Below are positions 1-6,231 of a DNA stretch of 7,509 nt, in pieces. The notes under the pieces were generated by a model. The model was not told where the DNA came from. It saw only the letters and a list, made by a program, of their open reading frames with translations, and searched no databases. The first letter of the stretch is position 1, and every line of letters starts with the position of its first letter. The stretch covers positions 1 through 7,509 of the forward strand of contig DAOVBF010000058.1 in assembly GCA_030673955.1 (NCBI GenBank), written 5' to 3'. The position numbers and the translations under genes are program-made. Source of the stretch: Deltaproteobacteria bacterium (GTDB lineage: Bacteria; Myxococcota_A; UBA9160; SZUA-336).

Positions 1-9
1 CGCGGCGCG

Positions 10-261
10 TCATTCATTCCTCGGTTCGTCGGCGTTGCGTTTCTCCTCGGCCTTGCGCTCCGGCTCGGGTTTTGAACGCTCCTTTTCCGACGGCTCCTCC
101 GGCGGTATGGTCAACGAGTGGCGCAGTTCAGACGAGGCGCGGCGGAATTCGGCCATCCCTCGTCCCAGGGAGCGGGCGACCTCGGGTAGACGTTTGGGTC
201 CCAGCACGAGCAAGGCCACGACCAGGATCATCAATAGCTCCGGCATGCCGATGCCGAACAA
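10..261 (-). CDS. tatA/tatB: Twin-arginine translocase TatA/TatB-family subunit (TatB-like)
   Basis: Small membrane subunit of the Sec-independent Tat system, which exports folded proteins across the inner membrane. The 83-residue product has the family layout: a very short N-terminus with Glu8, one hydrophobic helix (about residues 7-20), the hinge GPKRLPEV at 21-28, an amphipathic helix (about 29-50), and a charged Glu/Lys/Arg/Pro-rich tail. Glu8 and the Gly-Pro hinge lean towards TatB rather than TatA, where the hinge is usually FG; many such short proteins are simply named TatA/TatE family. The start is a TTG at 259-261. It is preceded by AGGGGAGGA about 6 nt upstream, which supports it over the in-frame ATG five codons later. 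No tatC is visible; it could lie beyond the left edge. Family assignment is firm, the TatA/TatB choice is not. Confidence 0.93.
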   Translation of the reverse strand: MFGIGMPELLMILVVALLVLGPKRLPEVARSLGRGMAEFRRASSELRHSLTIPPEEPSEKERSKPEPERKAEEKRNADEPRNE

Positions 262-275
262 ATCCCGTCCTCCCC

Positions 276-340
276 TACCCGCGGATTATCGCGCGCTGAA
301 GCGGCACTGCTCGCGCTCGGCTACGCTTCGCTGCGCGCGC
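276..340. repeat. Partial copy of the 1120-1364 palindromic repeat
   Basis: In the 263-bp gap between the tat gene and its upstream neighbour. Two blocks match the right half of the 1120-1364 element in inverted orientation and in the same order. The first is a 15-bp end (276-290) agreeing at 13 positions with the terminal repeat at 1344-1358. The second is a 26-bp block (314-339) identical at 25 positions to the reverse complement of 1291-1316. The spacer between them is 23 bp here and 27 bp there. No opposite terminus is visible in the rest of the gap (341-524), so this looks like a half or decayed copy. I see no gene and no convincing terminator in 341-524. Confidence 0.6.
285..290 (-). 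promoter_or_regulatory. Possible -10 box for the tat gene, inside a repeat end
   Basis: On the minus strand GATAAT (5 of 6 to TATAAT) lies 23 nt before the TTG start, a sensible distance for a -10 element with a short leader carrying the Shine-Dalgarno. No good -35 is seen 16-18 bp further upstream. The same bases belong to the conserved end of the dispersed repeat (cgataa), so the match may reflect the repeat and not a promoter. Confidence 0.25.
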
Positions 341-524
341 TACTTCCACGGCGCTTGCGCTCGTAGGAGGGTAGAGGATTCCCTGGGGGAGGGAAAACCA
401 GTCCACACGGCGTGGTCGCGGGGTGCCGCTCCGGCGCGCCTGGGATGACCTACCCCCCAGCGGAAATCCCGGCCCGCTCGGAGCGGCAGCAACCCGCACG
501 TAAACTTAAATCAGACTTGCATCA

Positions 525-1061
525 TCAGCGCAAGCGGTAATTAGAAGGAACTTCCACCGACAAGACCTCGAGGTGGTCGGTCGAGGAAGGAGCGAAGCGA
601 ATCAGGCTCTGACGCGGGATCTTGAGTAAGCTCCCCCCACCGCGCCGGCGCACCAGGAGGTACTCGCTGTCCTCCGTGTAGTCGATGACGCCCCGGATTC
701 GGTCGACGCCCGCATCGGTCCACACCGTGAGCGTGCGCTCGATGCGGCGTTCCACCTCGAGTTCCACGATCGCGCCCTGACAGCGCAGCACCAGCTCGGC
801 CGCGCGTGCCGGGTCGGCGGCCAGCCCGTACGGGTCCGGGGGCACGCGAACGCGGCCGGCGCGCAAGACGCGCAGCAGGCGTCCGATGCCCTTCACGGTT
901 GCGATTTCGCCCGACGGGCCGAGGGGGACACGGTCCTCGATTTCGCTCGGGTAACCCCTCAGCGGCGTGAAGCAAACCCGCAGTGTGGGTCCATCCACCT
1001 CCGCGCTAACCACCACGCAGACGAGCCTGTTTATGAGCGTTGAGAGCGCCAAGGACGCCAC
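525..1061 (-). CDS. Conserved-looking hypothetical protein, no family recognised
   Basis: I do not recognise a family. From the GTG at 1059-1061 the product is 178 residues, soluble, with no membrane segment or signal peptide. It starts with a hydrophobic stretch (SLALSTLINRLVCVVVSAEV), has a Pro-rich middle (PPDPYG), and ends with alternating beta-like segments (VWTDAGVDRIRGVIDY, YLLVRRRG, LLKIPRQSLIRF). This ending resembles a small beta-barrel such as an Sm-like or PilZ-type fold, but only as a weak visual impression. The start is uncertain. The frame stays open to an ATG at 1229, but those extra 56 codons run through the hairpin repeat and no Shine-Dalgarno precedes the ATGs at 1229 or 1169. 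GGGAAGA lies about 10 nt before the GTG, and a TTG at 1070 is too close to it. The gene lies downstream of the pseudo-kinase gene on the same strand, separated by the repeat element. Confidence 0.7.
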   Translation of the reverse strand: MASLALSTLINRLVCVVVSAEVDGPTLRVCFTPLRGYPSEIEDRVPLGPSGEIATVKGIGRLLRVLRAGRVRVPPDPYGLAADPARAAELVLRCQGAIVELEVERRIERTLTVWTDAGVDRIRGVIDYTEDSEYLLVRRRGGGSLLKIPRQSLIRFAPSSTDHLEVLSVEVPSNYRLR

Positions 1062-1119
1062 GCTAGCCAATTCTTCCCGTGTTATCGCGCGTCTCGGCCG
1101 CCGAGTCCCGGCGGCGCAA

Positions 1120-1364
1120 GGCGCGACTGGCGAGTTATCGGGCGGCAAAGCCCCGTCTTGCCCGGGCATCGGCTGGCAGAGCCAGCCTGCCGGGTCGTCG
1201 CATGACTTCGTATGCGACTCGGCTCGCACGGCGCGCGACTGCGTGCGCGCCTGGGCCGCTAGCCTGCTACCGCAAGCGGCGCGTCAGCGCCGCGCGCAGC
1301 GAGGCGTAGCCGAGCGGAGGCGGGCAGGCGCGGCCGCCCGCGCCGATAACCCGCGAGTCACGCG
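1120..1364. repeat. Hairpin-rich MITE-like element with terminal inverted repeats
   Basis: A 245-bp block bounded by outward-facing imperfect inverted repeats: 1120-1140 (minus) and 1344-1364 (plus) agree at 17 of 21 positions, consensus CGATAACYCGCSAGTCRCGC. The interior is a series of short stem-loops. Examples are 1171-1177/1181-1187 (7 bp, loop AGA, extended outward to 1161-1194 with small bulges), 1197-1203/1212-1218, 1276-1282/1287-1293 (7 bp, loop GTCA) and 1320-1325/1336-1341. It encodes no transposase. It reads as a non-autonomous palindromic element of the MITE or REP/BIME kind. Its right end covers the stop codon of the upstream pseudo-kinase gene and its left end abuts the start region of the hypothetical gene. 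I could not identify a target-site duplication. The palindromes are directly visible; mobility is inferred. Confidence 0.6.
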
Positions 1365-1366
1365 GG
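1350..1366 (-). other. Stem-loop with the stop codon in its loop
   Basis: CCCGCG at 1350-1355 pairs with CGCGGG at 1361-1366 around a 5-nt loop that contains the TGA stop (1358-1360) of the pseudo-kinase gene. There is no T-run after it, so it is not a standard intrinsic terminator. It is part of the right terminal repeat of the 1120-1364 element and may stabilise the mRNA 3' end. Confidence 0.4.
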
Positions 1367-3271
1367 AAGCTCGATCAGAATCACGTTGTCCTGCGCCCCG
1401 GACGAATCAATGGCGAACGTACCGCGCATGCGCAGGATGAGCGCCCGGGCCGTGAGTACATCGAGCGGGATTCTGGGGCCCTGCGTATCATCAGGCGCTA
1501 CCAACACGTCCTCGGGACTGTGGAAGCGGATCAGGAGCCGATGCCGGGCCGGCAGCTCGCCTTGGGCGGGGTGGTGGTGGCTTCCGATGTAGAGGTCGCC
1601 CCCCTCTGGAACCATGCGAAGCGCCCTGTCGAGCAGTCCGCCCAGCGCGAACCGAAGCTGCGTGTCGTCGGCGAGGGCGGGGGGAGCGTCAGGCTCCAGC
1701 TCTCTCAGGACGACGAGAGAGCGCGCCCGCGTCTTGGCTTGCCTCGTCTCGAGTTCGGAGGTCACGAGCGAGGCGAGATCCAGAGGCTCGCACCGGGCTG
1801 GGCCGAAGCGGGTGAAGCTCTCCAGTCGAGCGAGCAACTGATCGAGCTGCGCCAGGTCCCCTTCAACCAGGTTTACGAGGTCGCGCCGCACGCTCGCGTC
1901 GTTGGGCCGCTGCTCGAGAAGACTCGCGTAGGTGCGACTCGCGAGCACTGGCTGTCGTATCTCCTGCGCCAGGGGAGCCATGATCTCGGGCAGGCCGGGG
2001 TCCGCGTCGGCATCCCGGCTCTCGACGGAGGCGGGCTCGGCCTCGAACGTCGCGGCGCGTGGCACGGGCTGGGCTGCGGGTGCCTCCGCTTCGCGCTCGC
2101 GGTCTGCCGGCTCCGCCAGCTCCTCTGCGATCGCCTCGGGCGGCTCCGAAACATCCAAAGGCGCGGGCGTGCCGGGTGCCGTCTCAGGCTGGGGAGCGAT
2201 CCGTAGGTCCCCCGCGCCCAGGACGGGACCCGATGACGCAGCCAAACTCGCATCCAGCACGGACTCGAGCTCCTGCAGGTTTCCGGGCCATGCGTAGTGG
2301 TGCAGCGCCTCGAGCGCGTCATCCGCGAGCTCGATCTCGCGCGAGGCGCGCTCAGCCCAGCGCTGCGTCAGAGTCCGTGCGAGGTTGTCCAGATCCGGAC
2401 GCTTTCGGAGCGGCGGCAGATCCACGCGGATCCAGGGGAGCCCACGAAGCGCGCGAACGATCTGACGGGCTTCGGTCGCGGAGGCGATCCAGCGGATGGG
2501 CTCGACGCCCAGCACGCCGCTCTGGCCCAAGAGCTGCGCGATCTCCTCTTGGAGCGCCCGATCTGCTCGGCCCAGTCCTTCGAGATAGACGCTGACACGT
2601 CTTGCAGCGCAGAGCTCGAGGACGCGCGCTTCGACGCGTCCAGGCTCCAGGCTCGGGGCGGGAACGAGAACGAGTTCCTCGCGGGCCGGCTCTGCCAGGT
2701 TCTGGATGTAGCGGGCGAGCAAGCCTTTGCCGGTTCCGTTCTCTCCGAACAGAAATACGGGGCGTGCGGCGTTACGAGGATCGATCGCATGGCGCAACGC
2801 GGGCAGATCGAGATCCGCATAGAAGAGCTCCACGCGGCGGGTCACCCAAGCGCGGCGCGCGCGTTCGCGCAGGCTCGGCGGGCGAGCGGGTGCGTCAAGG
2901 AGCGCCCCGGCCGCGGCCAGAATCTCATCGGGCTCGAGGGGCCAGCTGACGCTTCGAACCGGACGATCGTCGATCAGCGAGCGCGCCAGTGCGGCCGACG
3001 GCTGTCGTCCAGGCGGCTCGATGTAAAGAGTTGGTGCGGGTCCGCGGCGCAGCGATGGGAGCGTCCGGATGAAGCCGAGCAGACGCTCCAGACCGGAGAG
3101 GTCTCCGCTCGGCGCATCCAGTGCAGCCACAACGAGAAGATCCGGACCCTCGGCGTCCTTCCAGCGGCTCCGCTCGGGCGGTCCCTTCCAGACCTTCCCG
3201 CGCGCACGCAGGTGGAGAGCCAGCGTCTCGGTCAAGACCGGGTCTTCAGAAACGAGCCAGATCGTCGCCAT
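1358..3271 (-). CDS. Degenerate REC / sigma-54-activator AAA+ / histidine-kinase fusion (pseudo-signalling protein)
   Basis: A 637-residue cytoplasmic protein of three signalling modules. Residues 1-125 form a receiver-like domain: acidic pair E9-D10 is kept, but the phospho-acceptor Asp position is Ala49 and the conserved Lys is Trp110. Residues 140-350 resemble the AAA+ domain of sigma-54 activators. Walker A GENGTGKG (176-183) and LPPLRKR (285-291) are kept. The GAFTGA loop is absent, Walker B reads YLEGLG (229-234) with Gly in place of the catalytic Glu, and the sensor-II Arg is Gln in WPGNLQEL (328-335). An acidic Pro/Ala linker (356-426) follows, then a DHp/ATPase-like part whose H-box is LAQEIRQPV (Gln436 for His). 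The N-box Asn residues are replaced and no G-boxes are visible. It therefore probably acts as a scaffold or nucleotide-binding regulator and not as an enzyme. The start ATG has AGGGGAAGG 8 nt upstream; an ATG at 3343 (GGGAG) and a GTG at 3418 (no Shine-Dalgarno) are alternatives. Confidence 0.85.
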   Translation of the reverse strand: MATIWLVSEDPVLTETLALHLRARGKVWKGPPERSRWKDAEGPDLLVVAALDAPSGDLSGLERLLGFIRTLPSLRRGPAPTLYIEPPGRQPSAALARSLIDDRPVRSVSWPLEPDEILAAAGALLDAPARPPSLRERARRAWVTRRVELFYADLDLPALRHAIDPRNAARPVFLFGENGTGKGLLARYIQNLAEPAREELVLVPAPSLEPGRVEARVLELCAARRVSVYLEGLGRADRALQEEIAQLLGQSGVLGVEPIRWIASATEARQIVRALRGLPWIRVDLPPLRKRPDLDNLARTLTQRWAERASREIELADDALEALHHYAWPGNLQELESVLDASLAASSGPVLGAGDLRIAPQPETAPGTPAPLDVSEPPEAIAEELAEPADREREAEAPAAQPVPRAATFEAEPASVESRDADADPGLPEIMAPLAQEIRQPVLASRTYASLLEQRPNDASVRRDLVNLVEGDLAQLDQLLARLESFTRFGPARCEPLDLASLVTSELETRQAKTRARSLVVLRELEPDAPPALADDTQLRFALGGLLDRALRMVPEGGDLYIGSHHHPAQGELPARHRLLIRFHSPEDVLVAPDDTQGPRIPLDVLTARALILRMRGTFAIDSSGAQDNVILIELPA

Positions 3272-3440
3272 CTCTCGGGCCTTCCCCTGCACGGCAAGAG
3301 TCTCCACCCCGCTTTGGCGCAAGCTGCGTGCCACGCGCAACATGGGCGCAGCTCCCGGGCCGAAGGCGCTGGAAAGACCGGAGAAGAACCGATCCTCCGC
3401 TTGCGGCGTCCCACGCACGGGAGGACGCAGTTGAGGGGTT

Positions 3441-3483
3441 TCGTGCCCTATACAGAGACCAGTTTACACCTGTCAGGGCACGA
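3441..3483. promoter_or_regulatory. Operator-like 9-bp inverted repeat in the divergent region
   Basis: TCGTGCCCT at 3441-3449 and its exact reverse complement AGGGCACGA at 3475-3483, with 25 bp between them and 34 bp centre to centre (about three helical turns). One arm overlaps the candidate -10 of the minus-strand promoter and the other overlaps its -35. This arrangement suits a dimeric or looping repressor that could control both divergent units. The regulator is not identified. Confidence 0.45.
3447..3476 (-). promoter_or_regulatory. Candidate sigma-70-type promoter for the minus-strand unit
   Basis: Minus strand: CTGACA (plus 3471-3476, 5 of 6 to TTGACA), 18-bp spacer, TATAGG (plus 3447-3452, 4 of 6 to TATAAT). 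Transcription would start near 3440 and give a leader of roughly 170 nt to the ATG at 3271, or about 97 nt to the ATG at 3343. On the plus strand TTTACA at 3463-3468 is a -35 look-alike, but no acceptable -10 follows it. The rest of 3419-3612 shows no gene. Confidence 0.45.
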
Positions 3484-3612
3484 TCTGTCGAAAACCTCCG
3501 TGAGGCCCCGTTTCGGCGCGACCGCCTCGGATCCGCACGGCACCGCCCTCGGGGCAGGGAGTGCTTGCCTCCGTCCGGTTCTCCGGGTCCATTGAGGCGC
3601 TACCCTGGGAGC

Positions 3613-4620
3613 GTGGCCGAAGCTCCTCTTGAAATCGGAAAGCTCCCGGTGGCGCTGCTCCGGAAGCTGCTGGCCTCAGCGGAGCGGCTCCCTCCGGAGG
3701 TTCGCCTGGGTCCTGCGGTCGGTGAGGATGCGTGCGCGATCGAGGTCCCCGGCGGTGTTCTCATTGCTGCGACGGATCCGATTACGCTGACGAGCAGCGC
3801 TGTTGGTGCCCACGCGGTCGTGATCAACGCGAACGATGTGGCTGTGATGGGTGTGCGGCCCCGCTGGTTCCTGGCCACCGTGCTGCTGCCCGAGGGCACG
3901 CACGAGGAGCAGGTGTGTGAGCTGTTCGGTGCGACGCGGGAAGCACTGGCCGAGATCGGCGCGACGCTCGTGGGCGGCCACACGGAGGTGACTCGGGCGG
4001 TCACCCAGCCCGTCGTGGTGGGCCAGATGCTGGGTTTGCAGGAGGACGGCCATTTCGTGCGGAGCGGCGGGGTGCGAGCCGGCGACGTCGTGTTCCAGGT
4101 CGGCCCCGCGCCAGTGGAGGGCGCTGCCGTTCTGGCGGAGGAGGCCGCGTTCCATTTGGCCGAGCTTCCTGACGAGGTCATTGCTCGAGCGCGTGCGGCT
4201 CTGCGTGAGCCAGGAGTCTCGGTCATCGAGCCCGCCTTGTTGGCGACCGAGCTCGGGGCGAGTGCGCTGCACGATCCCACCGAGGGGGGACTCGCCGCCG
4301 GGCTGCACGAGCTGGCAGAGGCGTCTGGTCTCGCGCTGCGCGTGGACACCGAAGCGGTGCTTTGGTTCGAGCCGGGCCGGGCGGTCTGTGAGGCTCTGGG
4401 CGCGGACCCGTGGGGCAGCCTGGCCTCGGGAACCCTGCTTGCCGCTTTTCCGGCCGAGCGAGCCGAGCGCGCGCAGACGGAGCTCGAGGCGCGCGGCTTT
4501 GGCGTGCGCTCGCTCGCCCTCGCCGTGGCAGGAAGCGGCGCATTTCGCACCGACGGTCGGGCGCTGCCGCGCTTCGAGCGCGACGAGGTCGCCCGGGTGC
4601 TCGCGTCTATCGGAACCTAG
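3613..4620 (+). CDS. AIR synthase-related protein (HypE-like, PurM-fold)
   Basis: Member of the PurM/HypE/ThiL/SelD superfamily, whose enzymes use ATP to activate an oxygen or phosphorylate a substrate. The 335 residues show the fold's landmarks: VGEDACAI (36-43), ATDPIT (53-58) in the ATP/metal-binding loop, NANDVAVMGVRP (72-83), LVGGHTEV (119-126), and the C-terminal domain motif DPTEGGLAAGLHELAEAS (221-238). It is closest in look to HypE-like proteins annotated as AIR synthase family. It lacks the C-terminal PRxC cysteine that HypE uses to build the hydrogenase cyanide ligand, and no hyp genes are nearby. It also lacks the N-terminal Cys/Sec of SelD. The substrate is unknown. The GTG start gives the usual MxxxxLEIGKLP beginning, but GGGAG is only 1 nt upstream; GTG 3649 (GGAAAG, 6 nt) and TTG 3565 are alternatives. 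It is first in a plus-strand run, 36 nt before the thyX-like gene. Confidence 0.88.
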   Translation: MAEAPLEIGKLPVALLRKLLASAERLPPEVRLGPAVGEDACAIEVPGGVLIAATDPITLTSSAVGAHAVVINANDVAVMGVRPRWFLATVLLPEGTHEEQVCELFGATREALAEIGATLVGGHTEVTRAVTQPVVVGQMLGLQEDGHFVRSGGVRAGDVVFQVGPAPVEGAAVLAEEAAFHLAELPDEVIARARAALREPGVSVIEPALLATELGASALHDPTEGGLAAGLHELAEASGLALRVDTEAVLWFEPGRAVCEALGADPWGSLASGTLLAAFPAERAERAQTELEARGFGVRSLALAVAGSGAFRTDGRALPRFERDEVARVLASIGT

Positions 4621-4656
4621 GCCCTCGTACTATCCTGCCGGCGCGGAGGGGCAGCA

Positions 4657-6222
4657 TTGCGCAGCAAAGGCCCGAGCGAGAGTCAGGTGATCGATGGAGG
4701 AGCGCGGATCGCGTTGCGGCGCTGGTTCGGCTCGCCCTACGACGGTGCAATCGCGGCAGCGCGCACCTGCTACTCGGACCGGGTCATCGCTGCCGAGGAG
4801 ATCACCGCTGAGCAGCGTCGCCGCATCGGTCCGCTCACCTTCGAGGCTGGACACCACACCGTGTACCAGCACGCCACCTTCGAGTTCTCGCTCGAAGGTG
4901 TGTCGCGCCAGCTGGTGTGGTCCTTTCTTCACCGCCATCCTTTCTACAATTCGGAGCAGCAGAGCCAGCGTTACGTGGTTCTGGCTCGCGCCCGGGCGCA
5001 CGTCCCGCCTGCGCTGGGAGGGGCGGAGCGCGAGATCTACGAGGGGGCGGTGCTCGAGGCGTGGCGGGCGTACCGTGACCTCACCGAGCTCTTGAAACCG
5101 GTTGTGCGGGAGCGGCTCGCGGGTCTTTGGAGGCTCCCCGCTCGGAAGTCGGCCTCGTTCCATCAGTCGATCGGCCACGACATCGAGAAGCGCGCCATCG
5201 AGACCGCGCGTTACGTGATCCCCGTGGCCTGCCACACCGCACTGGTGCACACGATCTCGGGTATCGTCCTGCACCGGCTGCGGCGCATGGTCGCCGCGAG
5301 CGACGTGCCAGAGGAGGCCGGTCGGGTGGTTGGCCAGATGGTCGCCTGTGTCGAGGAGGTCGATCCCGACTTCTTCCGTTACGTGGGCCAGGCTCCACTC
5401 GAAGAGTCGGAGATCCTGGAAAGCCAGGCACGGGCGGCGGGTCCGGTCTCTGCGCGCTGGAGAGAGAGTTTCGACGCGTGCCTGGGCAAGCGCCGCTCGC
5501 TGCTCGTTTCGTACGCGCCCGACGCGCCGGCGCAGGTGGCGGAGGCGGTGCGCGAGGTCCTGGGGATTTCTGCCCTCGAATGCGCGGACGAGGAGGCCCT
5601 GGATCTGGTGCTCAATCCCGCGCGCAACCGGCACCGCCTCGATACGCTCAACGTCTCGATGCACTCGCCCCTGATGCGAACTCTCGAGCACGCGCATTAC
5701 ACGTTCCGGAAGAAGCTCTCGCATAGCGCCGACTCACAGGCACAGCGCCACCGGATGGTCCCGGGCTCGCGGCCGCTTCTTTCACGCCACGACACGAGCG
5801 AGCCCGATGTGATCGTGCCGGAGTTGATCGAAGCCGACCCGAGGGTACGACGCCGTTTCGACGAGGCGATCTGGGCGCTCTGGGAGGCGAAGAACGATCT
5901 GATCCGGCGAGGCGTGGACGTGCGGCTTGCCCAGTACCTGCTCCCGAATGCGCGGGCGATTCGCTTCCAGGAATCGGGTGCTTTGCTCCATCTGCTGCAC
6001 AAGTGGACCACGCGGACCTGTCTAAATGCGCAGCGGGAGATCTACGAGGCGTCCATGGACGAGGTGGAGCAGGTTCGCGAGGTCCACCCGGCGCTCTGTG
6101 CGCACATTGGGCCTCCCTGCGTGGTTCGGGACGGATGGGCGCGTCCGCGCTGCCCGGAGGGGAGCCACTTCTGCGGCATCCCGGTCTGGCGCTCATACCC
6201 TGAGGTTTACCGAGCGATATAA
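4657..6222 (+). CDS. thyX: Double-domain ThyX-like protein (flavin-dependent thymidylate synthase family)
   Basis: 521 residues, about twice the length of classical ThyX, with two ThyX-type halves. ThyX makes dTMP from dUMP using FAD and methylene-tetrahydrofolate. The first half has GHHTVYQHATFEF (65-77) and RHPFYNSEQQSQRY (93-106) at the signature RHRxxSxNExSxRY position: R93, H94, S103, R105 and Y106 are kept, while the second Arg is Pro95 and Asn-Glu is Glu100-Gln101. ETARYVIP (182-189) matches the ThyX C-terminal substrate-site region. The second half repeats the pattern: MHSPLMRTLEHAHYTF (335-350), KKLSHSADSQAQRHR (352-366) and RLAQYLLPNA (423-432), more diverged. The tail carries Cys481, 488, 499 and 506 (CX6C-X10-CX6C), a possible metal site. 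The TTG start has GGAGG 7 nt upstream, which is a strong choice. Family membership is clear; whether it makes dTMP is not. Confidence 0.85.
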   Translation: MRSKGPSESQVIDGGARIALRRWFGSPYDGAIAAARTCYSDRVIAAEEITAEQRRRIGPLTFEAGHHTVYQHATFEFSLEGVSRQLVWSFLHRHPFYNSEQQSQRYVVLARARAHVPPALGGAEREIYEGAVLEAWRAYRDLTELLKPVVRERLAGLWRLPARKSASFHQSIGHDIEKRAIETARYVIPVACHTALVHTISGIVLHRLRRMVAASDVPEEAGRVVGQMVACVEEVDPDFFRYVGQAPLEESEILESQARAAGPVSARWRESFDACLGKRRSLLVSYAPDAPAQVAEAVREVLGISALECADEEALDLVLNPARNRHRLDTLNVSMHSPLMRTLEHAHYTFRKKLSHSADSQAQRHRMVPGSRPLLSRHDTSEPDVIVPELIEADPRVRRRFDEAIWALWEAKNDLIRRGVDVRLAQYLLPNARAIRFQESGALLHLLHKWTTRTCLNAQREIYEASMDEVEQVREVHPALCAHIGPPCVVRDGWARPRCPEGSHFCGIPVWRSYPEVYRAI

Positions 6223-6223
6223 T
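6218..6223 (+). promoter_or_regulatory. Consensus -10 box; possible leaderless start for the exported protein
   Basis: A perfect TATAAT overlaps the TAA stop of the thyX-like gene and ends 8 nt before the ATG of the next gene. Initiation 6-8 nt downstream would place the mRNA 5' end at or next to that ATG. No Shine-Dalgarno lies between them. No good -35 is seen, which is common for leaderless promoters. Confidence 0.4.
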
Positions 6224-6231
6224 TCCAACCC

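Noticed and set aside
1062..1229. 56-codon N-terminal extension of the hypothetical gene to the ATG at 1229
   Set aside because: About 110 bp of it is hairpin repeat DNA, and neither ATG (1229, 1169) has a Shine-Dalgarno.
1350..1366. UGA in a hairpin loop as a selenocysteine or read-through site
   Set aside because: The protein already ends like a kinase C-terminus, the frame after UGA runs into the repeat, and the hairpin is part of the repeat end.
1358..3271. Functional sigma-54-dependent activator or functional histidine kinase
   Set aside because: GAFTGA, Walker B Glu, DHp His and ATPase boxes are all missing.
2297..3595. Long plus-strand open frame (432 codons) opposite the pseudo-kinase gene
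   Set aside because: High-GC shadow: no family resemblance, composition full of Arg/Ala/Gly/Ser, and it runs through the divergent promoter region.
3121..3612. In-frame upstream extension of the AIR-synthase-like gene
   Set aside because: The extension overlaps the divergent gene and has no domain resemblance; the family-like N-terminus begins at 3613.
3613..4620. Selenophosphate synthetase (SelD) or true HypE
   Set aside because: No N-terminal Cys/Sec-Gly-x-Lys motif of SelD and no C-terminal PRxC of HypE; no selenium or hydrogenase genes nearby.
4630..5724. Minus-strand open frame (364 codons) opposite the thyX-like gene
   Set aside because: Antisense shadow; the plus-strand frame has clear ThyX motifs and a strong ribosome binding site.
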